From Pseudolabrys sp035718275 (GTDB lineage: Bacteria > Pseudomonadota > Alphaproteobacteria > Rhizobiales > Xanthobacteraceae): 64,000 nt of DNA. Positions 43,188-50,722 of the stretch are shown here, piece after piece; within the stretch, counting starts at the first letter, position 1; the number at the start of each line of letters is the position of its first letter. Where the stretch lies: NCBI GenBank assembly GCA_035718275.1, contig DASTHI010000002.1, positions 20,226-84,225 on the forward strand, given 5' to 3'. Under the pieces are notes generated by a model, which saw nothing but the letters and a program-made list of their open reading frames with translations, searched no databases and was not told the origin of the DNA. The translations under genes and the position numbers were made by a program.

Positions 43188-44461
43188 CGCAGCCACCGCA
43201 CCACACCGGCAACCCCGTCGACTGCGCATTGCGCGCCGTCCGGAATTTTTCGCGTCGCGTCGAGCACGCCCAGAACCATTGGAATCCCCCGTTCGCGCGC
43301 GAGCGACGCAAGATGCGAGGTGGACCCACCGAGTTCGGCGACAACGCCGGATACTCGCGGCAGGATTTGGCTGAGCGCCGGACCGGCAACGCGCGTCACG
43401 AGCACGTCGCCGGGAGCGACGCGCGACAACTCACATTCGCAGTTCACGACGACTGCCCTACCGGCACCCCAGCCGATGCCGGCAGGATGACCGTTCAATC
43501 CAGGATGTTGCAGCCAGATCTCGTCGGGAACGATTGCGGGCTCCATATGAAGCGGTCGCGACTGCAGGAGAGTAAATCCGCTCTCATCCAGCGCCCATTC
43601 AATCTCCACCGGCCCGCCGGCGAGCTGCTCGCATTTGCGCAGGAGCCGCCCGAGACCCACCGCTTCGCCTGGTGATAGGCAAGGCTCGGCGACGAGATCC
43701 TTGGGCACGAGTTCGGGCGCCGACACCCCGTGGGCGCAGGTGTCGCGGTGACGTTTGCGTCCCGCTTCGATGGTACGAAGAAACCCCGTCTTGCTTAACA
43801 CGATACGGTCGGGAACGACCTCGCCCTGCGCAATGGCGGAGCCCAGTCCCCAGGTTGCCGAGATCAGCATCTGCCCTTCAGCGGTCTCGCTCAAGCCGCC
43901 GCCGGAAACGCGCGCCGAAATCAGTGGCTGTATCAGCACGCTCATCGCCGTATCGGCTGGAGAGAGACCGTGATTGTCCATGTAGCGCCGCGCATGTGAG
44001 GTCCATAGCGCCGCCCAGCACGCGCGTACCGCGGTGAGAAACTCAGTTTCGTCTGAAAGCCCGAGAAAACTCTCGAACTGCCCGGCAAAGTTCGCGCCCT
44101 TTCGATCCTCTATCAGCGCCGAAGAACGCACCACCCCCAACGGGAAGCGTTCTCGCTGCTTGCGCCAGGCGATGAGCAGCGGTTGGAGAATCTCGGGCGC
44201 GACATCACGCTCATAAAGCGCGAGCCTGATCTGGATCGAAATCCGGCGCGAGGCCGGCAAATCGGCCTCATTATATTCACGCAGTAGGTTCTCGATCCCG
44301 AGATGCCGAAGTTGATGGCGATATGCGGCGGCCGTGAGAGCAAAGCCGCCGGGCGTCGGCAGCCCGGCATGTGTCAGCGCGGCAAGCGTCGCCGCTTTCG
44401 GCCCCACCCGTTCGGGATCCGCAGCCAAAGGATCATCGAGATCAAGAATATAAGCGGTCAT
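43184..44461 (-). CDS. Minimal PEP-synthase-like protein: ATP-grasp domain plus swivelling His domain
   Basis: 425 residues. The ATP-binding domain of PPDK/PEP synthase spans residues 1-325: GLPTPGGFALTAAAYR near 33, VRSSALIEDRKGANFAGQFE near 111, WGLGSAIAQGEVVPDRIV and VEIEWALDESGFTLLQSRP. It joins directly to the phosphohistidine domain, with GGSTSHLASLARERGIP placing the His at residue 383. The PEP/pyruvate TIM barrel is missing, as is a rifampicin-binding insert, so the acceptor is unknown. The start at 44461 is chosen because the hairpin at 44571-44592 lies in the upstream extension. It overlaps the 2-hydroxyacid dehydrogenase gene by four bases. Confidence 0.82.
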   Translation of the reverse strand: MTAYILDLDDPLAADPERVGPKAATLAALTHAGLPTPGGFALTAAAYRHQLRHLGIENLLREYNEADLPASRRISIQIRLALYERDVAPEILQPLLIAWRKQRERFPLGVVRSSALIEDRKGANFAGQFESFLGLSDETEFLTAVRACWAALWTSHARRYMDNHGLSPADTAMSVLIQPLISARVSGGGLSETAEGQMLISATWGLGSAIAQGEVVPDRIVLSKTGFLRTIEAGRKRHRDTCAHGVSAPELVPKDLVAEPCLSPGEAVGLGRLLRKCEQLAGGPVEIEWALDESGFTLLQSRPLHMEPAIVPDEIWLQHPGLNGHPAGIGWGAGRAVVVNCECELSRVAPGDVLVTRVAGPALSQILPRVSGVVAELGGSTSHLASLARERGIPMVLGVLDATRKIPDGAQCAVDGVAGVVRWLR

Positions 44462-44570
44462 CACAATCGCTGGACGTCGGTTGTCGCGGCACCATTGCCC
44501 CCCTGTTTGGGCGGACGGTAGCTGCTCGAGATCCCGCCGGTCACAGAGCGTCGCGCCCGGCCCGGAGATA

Positions 44571-44592
44571 ATTTCGGCCAAGCGGCCGAAAT
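44571..44592 (-). terminator. Intercistronic hairpin after the M24 gene
   Basis: ATTTCGGCC and GGCCGAAAT form a perfect 9-bp stem with loop GCTT (minus strand), beginning at the stop of the M24-family gene. Only a short U-poor sequence follows, so it may attenuate rather than end transcription into the dikinase-like gene. Confidence 0.5.
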
Positions 44593-45860
44593 CATTTCAC
44601 GTGATCGCCATAGCCCGGCAGCGGATCAACGACCGTGATCTGCTTCACCGGGAAATTCGACACGATTTCTATGTCGTTTTTCTTGACGATGAGCATTTCC
44701 TCGATGCGGACACCGTAACGGAAACGCTTCCCGTGCTGTGTCTCGAGCGCGAAGGTCATCCCTTCCTGAATCTCTATCGGATGATCAAGAGACCAGATGC
44801 GCGAGATCACCGGCGGATCGTACTGCGCGAGACCGAGGCCATGGCCCCAGAGATTGGCGGCCGCCTGGTCCTCGTCCTCGTAGCCCCAAGTCTCCATGGC
44901 CGACGGCCACTTCGAAGCGATATCCTTGGTCGTGGCTCCCACTTTCACCGCGCCAATCGAATCGTAGAGCCATTCAAGTGCCGTGGCGTAAGTATCCTTC
45001 TGTTCTTTTGTCGGCTCTTTGCCCACGCAGTAGGTGCGGTAGTAACAGGACTTATATCCGTTCCAGGTCAGCGCAGCCAAATCCATGAACACAATGTCGC
45101 CGGGCTGGATGATGCGATCCGAGAAGTTGCGCCAGTTAGGCCAGGTGTTCGGGCCTGACGAAACGATGACGTCTTCGACATCCTCCATTCCCGGAATGCT
45201 GTAGAGATATTCCATCAGATGCGCCGTCACCTGATTTTCGGTGATGCCCGGGCGAAGAAATTTCATGCATTCCCAGTGTGTCGCGTCGCCGATAGCACCG
45301 ACGATGCGGAAGCATTCCTGCTCGTCGACACTCTTGACGGCGCGCGCCTCCATCATGGGAGTCATGCCGTCCGTCCAGTTGATGTCGTTTTCCTTGAAAA
45401 TGTTGATCATGTTGATGTCGATGAAGTCGACACCAAGCTTTTGTCCGGCCACCCCGTTGTCTTTCATTGCCTGGATGACCGCTTTGGTGAATTTGGTCAC
45501 CTGCTGCGTCGAGGCCGGACCCGCAGCGCCCTTGATCCAGGCGAAGGAGTGACGGACGTTTTCCTTGGGAATCCAAGGCGAATGCCGCTCGATCTGGAAG
45601 CCGATGTCGCCCTGCTCGAACAGAATCGGGCGCCCATCACCACACAGCATGGCGTACCGCAGACCGGGCTTGAGCCTGTTCCAACCCGGGGTCAGCGTGC
45701 CGGTGATGTAACGGACGTTCTCATCGTACATGCAGAGCAGCGCCCCGAGGCCATGCTTCTTCATCATCGAGCGTGCGCGCTCGATGCGATATTCGCGCAG
45801 CCGGTCCCAATTGACCCGCTGCTGCCAATCCATTCCGGCAATGCCGAAATTCGCTCCCAT
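44592..45860 (-). CDS. M24-family (creatinase/aminopeptidase P fold) protein with altered metal site
   Basis: 422 residues: an N-terminal creatinase domain and a C-terminal pita-bread domain. Of the five M24 metal ligands, Asp260 (VFMDLA), the His in LWGHGLGL, and two Glu (FALETQHG and RIEEMLIV) are present. The second Asp, normally in S-D-x-T-R-T, is Cys272 (SCYYRT). This suggests a non-peptidase activity like creatinase or DMSP lyase DddP, or a different metal. GGAGG precedes the ATG at 45860. First gene of the minus-strand set, divergent from a LysR regulator. Confidence 0.8.
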   Translation of the reverse strand: MGANFGIAGMDWQQRVNWDRLREYRIERARSMMKKHGLGALLCMYDENVRYITGTLTPGWNRLKPGLRYAMLCGDGRPILFEQGDIGFQIERHSPWIPKENVRHSFAWIKGAAGPASTQQVTKFTKAVIQAMKDNGVAGQKLGVDFIDINMINIFKENDINWTDGMTPMMEARAVKSVDEQECFRIVGAIGDATHWECMKFLRPGITENQVTAHLMEYLYSIPGMEDVEDVIVSSGPNTWPNWRNFSDRIIQPGDIVFMDLAALTWNGYKSCYYRTYCVGKEPTKEQKDTYATALEWLYDSIGAVKVGATTKDIASKWPSAMETWGYEDEDQAAANLWGHGLGLAQYDPPVISRIWSLDHPIEIQEGMTFALETQHGKRFRYGVRIEEMLIVKKNDIEIVSNFPVKQITVVDPLPGYGDHVK

Positions 45861-45963
45861 GATGCTTCCTCCCGACCCGCGCGTTAGCGCGCTCATTGCT
45901 GGTTGGCAGAAATCCTATGCCGATTGGCGTCTGTCGAAGAAATAATATATTCTGCCTCCACTC

Positions 45964-45978
45964 ATTAGTTTTTCTAAT
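45964..45978. promoter_or_regulatory. LysR-type T-N11-A palindrome ATTAG-N5-CTAAT
   Basis: A perfect inverted repeat in the 140-bp gap between the divergent M24 and LysR genes, 23 bp before the LysR start codon. It contains the T-N11-A core that LysR regulators bind. It is the natural candidate site for the adjacent regulator, controlling both its own gene and the M24 operon. Confidence 0.6.
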
Positions 45979-46000
45979 GACGCGAATTGCAAGGGGATTT

Positions 46001-46951
46001 ATGGCGAACATCCCGCTGCGGCAAATCCGCGCCGTGATAGCGGTATGCGAAGAAGGCTCTTTCACGCGTGCTGCGCAGCGCGAGAACGCAACGCAGTCCG
46101 GCATTTCCCAGCACGTTGCGGCGGTCGAGCGCGCGTTGAAGGTGAAGCTGTTCGAGCGCACGACGGGCGGCGTCACGCCCACGCCTGCCGGGCTTCGATA
46201 TTACAAACGCTGCGTGGAGGCGGTCGGCACGCTTGAGCAAGCGGCGGAGGAGGCGCGTTCGCTTGGGCGCGAGGTCACAGGCGATCTGCGGATCGGTCTG
46301 ATGCCGACATTCACGCGCGCTGTCCTCGCGCCGGTCCTTGATGATTTCGTACCGCGTTGCCCGGAGGTCAGGCTACACATCGTGGAAGGATACAGTTCGT
46401 TGCTGACCGAAATGGTTCTCGAAGACGCTTTGGATTTTGCGGTGGTGCCTGCCTTCGAGGGCACCATTGGGCTCAAGTCACGCATGCTGGTGCGCGACCG
46501 CGAAATGCTCATTTCAGGCCCGCGGGCGGGATTTACGCCACTGTCTCCGGTGCGCCTGTCCGAATGCAGGCCACTGAAGATCGTCGCGCCCAGTCCGGAA
46601 AATATCCGCCGTCGCAATCTCGAGACGTACTTTCAGGCGAACGGCGTCGAAGTCGAAGCCATGCTTGAAATGGACGCAATGATCGCAACGCTCGAATTCG
46701 TCGCGCGTTCGGATTGGGTCACCATTCTTCCAAGCGTCATCTCCGTCAACGACATCGGCCGCAACGAACTGGTGGTCAATCCTGTCGTCGATCCGGAGAT
46801 GCACGCGGAATTCGTCGTCATCCAGCCGACGCGCCGCCGGCTCTCCACGCAGGCGCGCATGTTCCTGCATCGTTTCGAGCAGGAAGTCACTCATATCCAC
46901 GATGTGTGGAATGCTGCGATAGCCGGATCCATCCGCAAGCTTTCGGCCTGA
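46001..46951 (+). CDS. LysR-type transcriptional regulator
   Basis: 316 residues. N-terminal winged helix (LRQIRAVIAVCEEGSFTRAA, then ATQSGISQHVAAVE) and a LysR effector domain from about residue 90. AAGGGGA precedes the ATG at 46001; the open frame extends to 45896 without similarity. It is divergent from the M24-dikinase-dehydrogenase-binding-protein genes, the arrangement typical for a regulator responding to a pathway metabolite. It converges with the Gfo/Idh gene over 17 bp. Confidence 0.92.
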   Translation: MANIPLRQIRAVIAVCEEGSFTRAAQRENATQSGISQHVAAVERALKVKLFERTTGGVTPTPAGLRYYKRCVEAVGTLEQAAEEARSLGREVTGDLRIGLMPTFTRAVLAPVLDDFVPRCPEVRLHIVEGYSSLLTEMVLEDALDFAVVPAFEGTIGLKSRMLVRDREMLISGPRAGFTPLSPVRLSECRPLKIVAPSPENIRRRNLETYFQANGVEVEAMLEMDAMIATLEFVARSDWVTILPSVISVNDIGRNELVVNPVVDPEMHAEFVVIQPTRRRLSTQARMFLHRFEQEVTHIHDVWNAAIAGSIRKLSA

Positions 46952-46968
46952 CAGCCGTTACTCATCTA

Positions 46969-47946
46969 CTAGACGTCAATCCAGGCACCGTCGGCATCTG
47001 CCGATCTGAAGACAGCTTCGAGCGCAGCCGCGGTCTGCAGAATTGCAGTCGGCGAAATCGGAAACGTTCCCTGTCCTAGCGCGGCCTTCGCGAAAAAGTC
47101 CAGATTGCGGCCAAGGTGATTGTCTGCGGGCCGATCGATCACCTCGGGCTCGTCCTTGCCTGCATATCGCACGATTGCGCGCGTTTCGCTGACGCTCTCG
47201 GCCCAGCAGTTCTCGCCGAAAACCGCGATACGCCAACGGAACGGCGTCTTCAGTGTCGTCCCGAGCGTACCTGTCGCCCCATTCTCGAATTCGATCAGCG
47301 CGGCCGTGGTGTCGCCCGTCGGCAGCTTGATTGCACGTGCTTTCGAGAGTGCGCTGATGCGCCTCATCGGTCCGGCCAGATCGCGGAAGCAATCCAGCAC
47401 GTGTATCCCCATGCCTGTCATACCTCCGGCACGGCTTTCTTCCGCGGCCATCCGCCAACTGTCGGCAGGATAGTTGGCCAGCCAATCGTGACTGTAGTTG
47501 CCCTCGACATGCATGATCGTGCCGAAGGCGCCCGCGTCCTTGAGCTCTGAGAGGATTCGCATGGAGGGCATCAGCCGGAAATGATGACCGACCGCAATCT
47601 GAACGCCGGCGGCTCGGACGGCATCGAGCATGGCAACGGCTTCGGCTTTCGACAGTGCAAACGGCTTTTCGCAATAGATGTGCTTGCCGGCCTTCGCGAG
47701 CGCCTTCACCTGCGCAGGATGCTTGGTGTGGGGGGTTGCCAGAACCACGGCCTGAACCGACACATCCGCCAGCACCTCATCGAGCGACGTCCCGATCGCA
47801 ATCTTTTGCTCAGCGGCAAAGTCGCGCACGGAGTCGGGCTCGAGCGTCACCCCGCGAGTAAAGTGCAGCGGGGCGCCAAAGTCCCGCGCCGCTTTCACCA
47901 GCGTCTTGCCCCACCACCCGAGGCCCACGATCGCCGTGTTCAACAT
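46969..47946 (-). CDS. Gfo/Idh/MocA-family oxidoreductase
   Basis: 325 residues. The N-terminal Rossmann fold (TAIVGLGWWGKTLVKAA) and the catalytic motif EKPFALS (CEKPFAL, Lys near residue 95) are followed by the GFO_IDH_MocA C-terminal domain with HHFRLMPSMR and GIHVLDCFRDLAG. It is probably an NAD(P)-dependent dehydrogenase acting on a sugar, inositol or related alcohol; the GLGWWG start is typical of a subgroup in catabolic islands. Last gene of a three-gene minus-strand unit (49586 to 46969). Confidence 0.85.
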   Translation of the reverse strand: MLNTAIVGLGWWGKTLVKAARDFGAPLHFTRGVTLEPDSVRDFAAEQKIAIGTSLDEVLADVSVQAVVLATPHTKHPAQVKALAKAGKHIYCEKPFALSKAEAVAMLDAVRAAGVQIAVGHHFRLMPSMRILSELKDAGAFGTIMHVEGNYSHDWLANYPADSWRMAAEESRAGGMTGMGIHVLDCFRDLAGPMRRISALSKARAIKLPTGDTTAALIEFENGATGTLGTTLKTPFRWRIAVFGENCWAESVSETRAIVRYAGKDEPEVIDRPADNHLGRNLDFFAKAALGQGTFPISPTAILQTAAALEAVFRSADADGAWIDV

Positions 47947-47998
47947 TTTCGGGGTTCCAAAAGGCTCGTTGCAGGAACGTCAGATCCGGAAACAGATA

Positions 47999-48649
47999 TT
48001 ATACGGCTGCCGGCGCTCCGGGCTGCTTGAGCGGATGCGCGCGTGCAAACGCGTCGTTCTTCATGCAAGCCCCCGCGATGCGTCCCACCGTCGGATAGGG
48101 GGCCAAGTCGACCTTGAAAAAGTTCGCCCCTGCAACCTGGCTGGCAAGGCAAATATCCGCAATCGTGATCTGCTCGCCTTGACAATAGGTACCGGTCTCC
48201 TTTTCCCCGGCAAGATGCGCCTCGATCGCTACCAGTGCTGCGCGATGCCAATGCTGCGCCCATCTGGTCACCGCAGCTTCGTCGGCCTTGAACTCGTTCG
48301 CCAGATATTCGCGCACGCGCGGAACGATTAGTGGATGGGAATCACAAGCGACAATCTGGGAAAGCCCACGCACGCGGGCGCGCGCCTTCGGTTCTTTCGG
48401 CAGGAGCGGCGGATTGGGATGTGTTTCGTCGAGATATTCGATAATCGCGAGCGACTCGTAGAGCGCGGGGCCGTCACCATCGACCAGGGCGGGAATTGCC
48501 ATCATCGGGTTCACCTTGCGGAATGCATCCTCGCGCTGGTGGCCCTTCATGAGATTCACTTCCACGACCTCGGGCGAGAGTCCCTTAAGATTGAGCGCAA
48601 TCCGCACGCGAAACGTCGCAAGCGAACGCCAAAATGAAAACAGCTTCAC
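47999..48649 (-). CDS. Glutathione S-transferase, zeta class (maleylacetoacetate isomerase-like)
   Basis: 216 residues. Thioredoxin-fold N-terminus with a degenerate zeta motif (FWRSLATFRVRIALNLKGL; classical members have S-S-C-x-x-W-R-V-R-I-A-L) and the cis-Pro/Ser pair (MAIPALVDGDG, ALYESLAIIEYLDE), then the helical C-terminal domain with QGEQITIADICLASQV. GTG start at 48649 behind GGAGG. The Cys of the SSC motif is missing, so maleylacetoacetate isomerase activity is uncertain; it may isomerise a ring-cleavage product of this island. Confidence 0.78.
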   Translation of the reverse strand: MKLFSFWRSLATFRVRIALNLKGLSPEVVEVNLMKGHQREDAFRKVNPMMAIPALVDGDGPALYESLAIIEYLDETHPNPPLLPKEPKARARVRGLSQIVACDSHPLIVPRVREYLANEFKADEAAVTRWAQHWHRAALVAIEAHLAGEKETGTYCQGEQITIADICLASQVAGANFFKVDLAPYPTVGRIAGACMKNDAFARAHPLKQPGAPAAV

Positions 48650-48662
48650 AACATCCTCCCCT

Positions 48663-48681
48663 TTCGCCCGCCACGGGCGAA
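48663..48681 (-). other. Intercistronic hairpin before the GST gene
   Basis: TTCGCCCG and CGGGCGAA form a perfect 8-bp stem with a 3-nt loop, ending just before the GST Shine-Dalgarno (GGGGAGG). It may modulate translation or RNA processing in this unit. Confidence 0.4.
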
Positions 48682-48698
48682 GTTTGGTTTTCAGGTTT

Positions 48699-49586
48699 TC
48701 AGGATTTCTTGCGCTTGGCCCAATAGACGGTCATGCACGAGCCGTCAGCGCCACCAAATCCGTTTTTCGTGGCTTCCTCGAAGCCCGCCAGCGTGGCCTT
48801 CGTCGCAAGCATTTCGGCGCCCCGCGATTCCCCCGTCTCGATCATCGAGCGCAAATCTTTGACGCCGTTTGCAATGCTGAAAGTGGTCGGCCCGGGATCG
48901 CGGCCTTCGAACATCGTCACGATCATCTCGGCGCGATTCTTCAAAGCGGGATTGGCTCCGTTCGTGTCGACGAAAAGATCGAGAAGGCGTTTGGGCTCCC
49001 AGCCCGCGGCGCCCGCTATCGCGAACGCCTCCCCATAGGCTTGCCATGCCACCATTAGCGGCAGATTGATCGCAAGCTTCATCGACGCACCGGTGCCGAC
49101 AGGTCCGCAGTGTTCAAGCCGTCGACAGAGCTGCTCGAGAATTGGCCTAGCGCGAGCCGCGTCGGCTGATTCCGCGCCCATCAAGCCGAGCAGCTTGCCC
49201 TGACGCGCCGGAGTGGTGGATCCTCCAACCGGGCATTCGACCAACGCGGCGTTTTTTGCCCGCACCTTTGACGCAAGCGCGACAGGCACTTTCGGAGCCA
49301 CAGTGCTCATTTCGATGAACAGCTTGCCCTTGACGTCGCCGGACAAGAGACCATCTGGGCCGTTGTAAACCGAATCGATCGCGGCGGCATCAGTGAGCAG
49401 CGTGATCACGGCTTCAACCGAAGCCGCAAGTTGCGCCGGCGAAGCCGAGAGCTTGGCGCCCGCTTCTGTCAACGGCCTCGCTTTCTCGGGAGTACGATTC
49501 CAGACCGTCACCTCGTGGCCGACTTCCATGAGTCGAGCGGCCACAGCCGCGCCCATTACGCCAAGGCCTGCGACCCCGATTTTCAT
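48699..49586 (-). CDS. 3-hydroxyisobutyrate-dehydrogenase-family NAD(P)-dependent oxidoreductase (1)
   Basis: 295 residues. Cofactor motif GVAGLGVMGAAVAARLM, then NRTPEKA (Arg after strand 2 favours NADPH), substrate-binding CPVGGSTTPARQGKLLGL and the catalytic Lys in SMKLAINLPL. AAGGAGG precedes the ATG at 49586; the longer open frame beyond it is rejected. Related to tartronate-semialdehyde reductases and GHB dehydrogenases. Its paralogue at 49725 is transcribed divergently. Confidence 0.87.
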   Translation of the reverse strand: MKIGVAGLGVMGAAVAARLMEVGHEVTVWNRTPEKARPLTEAGAKLSASPAQLAASVEAVITLLTDAAAIDSVYNGPDGLLSGDVKGKLFIEMSTVAPKVPVALASKVRAKNAALVECPVGGSTTPARQGKLLGLMGAESADAARARPILEQLCRRLEHCGPVGTGASMKLAINLPLMVAWQAYGEAFAIAGAAGWEPKRLLDLFVDTNGANPALKNRAEMIVTMFEGRDPGPTTFSIANGVKDLRSMIETGESRGAEMLATKATLAGFEEATKNGFGGADGSCMTVYWAKRKKS

Positions 49587-49724
49587 ACGACCTCCTTCGT
49601 GCTTTTGGATGCGACCATATGCTATCGCCGATCGGCTTGAAAGGCGGCCGCTCCGCGCGACTCGACAGGCTGACGAGCAGCGCATAAGAGGGGCGCGAAT
49701 TCGATCGGGCATGGGGAGAAACGA

Positions 49725-50630
49725 ATGGCAGCGCGACGAAGCAAGGGCGCGGTCGGTGTGATCGGGCTCGGCATCATGGGCGGTGCGTTCGCCAAGAATC
49801 TGGTCAAGGCCGGTTGGCGTGTTGTGGGTTATGACACCAGCGCAGCGCGTCGCCGGGAGGCGAGACACGCAGGCGTAGAAATCGCGCGCAATGCCGTAGC
49901 GCTTGCGGAAGCCGTACCGACGATCATCACAAGCCTTCCCAAGCCGCAGGCCCTCGCCGATAGCGTGCGACAGATTGCCGACGCAAAACTCGCCCGAAAG
50001 ATTCTCGTCGAGATGAGCACCTTCGCAATTTCCGACAAGGAGAAGGCCGCTCGTGTATTGAGCAAGGCCGGACACATCATGATCGACTGCCCGGTGAGCG
50101 GCACCGGAGCGCAGGCGAAGGACCGGGATCTCGTATTCTATGCCAGCGGAGACGCGAAGGTTATTGCGCGCCTGCGTCCTTTGTTTGCCGATTTTGGCCG
50201 TCGCGTCTTCAATGTCGGCGAGTTCGGCAATGGCAGCCGCATGAAGTACGTGGCTAATCTTCTGGTCGCGATCAACAACGTCGCTTCGGCTGAAGCCATG
50301 GTGCTTGGCATGAAGGCCGGTCTCGATCCGGGGATGGTCGTTGATCTCATCAAGGCAGGGGCCGGCAATTCACGCGTATTCGAACTGCGAGCGCCGATGA
50401 TGGCGAAGGGCCGATACGACGATGTCACGATGAAGATTTCGGTCTGGGACAAGGACATGCAGGTGATCGGCGACTACGCGCGCAAGATCCGTGTGCCGAC
50501 GCCGATGTTCAATGCCTCGAAACCTGTTTACCTCAAGGCCGCGCGCAGCGGACTCGGCAACCGCGACACCGCAGCGGTCTGCGCGGTGCTCGAAAAAATG
50601 GCAAAGGTGACACGACGCAAGCGAGGCTAG
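49725..50630 (+). CDS. 3-hydroxyisobutyrate-dehydrogenase-family NAD(P)-dependent oxidoreductase (2)
   Basis: 301 residues. GVIGLGIMGGAFAKNLVKAG cofactor loop, then YDTSAARRRE (Asp favours NAD+), the substrate loop CPVSGTGAQAKDRDLVFY and catalytic Lys in RMKYVANLLVAI. GGGGAGA precedes the ATG. Only about 30 per cent similar by eye to the divergent gene at 48699, so it is not a recent duplicate, and different cofactor preference is suggested. It begins a plus-strand unit that leads to the CocE/NonD hydrolase. Confidence 0.87.
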   Translation: MAARRSKGAVGVIGLGIMGGAFAKNLVKAGWRVVGYDTSAARRREARHAGVEIARNAVALAEAVPTIITSLPKPQALADSVRQIADAKLARKILVEMSTFAISDKEKAARVLSKAGHIMIDCPVSGTGAQAKDRDLVFYASGDAKVIARLRPLFADFGRRVFNVGEFGNGSRMKYVANLLVAINNVASAEAMVLGMKAGLDPGMVVDLIKAGAGNSRVFELRAPMMAKGRYDDVTMKISVWDKDMQVIGDYARKIRVPTPMFNASKPVYLKAARSGLGNRDTAAVCAVLEKMAKVTRRKRG

Positions 50631-50722
50631 ATTTCGGTCGCGCACCACACAGCACTTGCGTCCGGCTTGGTCTTCTGTAGCCTTCCCAGCGAAAAATAAT
50701 GAAGGGCTGGGGGAGGAATTGG

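Noticed and set aside
44592..45860. Ordinary Xaa-Pro aminopeptidase
   Set aside because: One of the five metal-binding residues is replaced, and the gene sits in a catabolic module.
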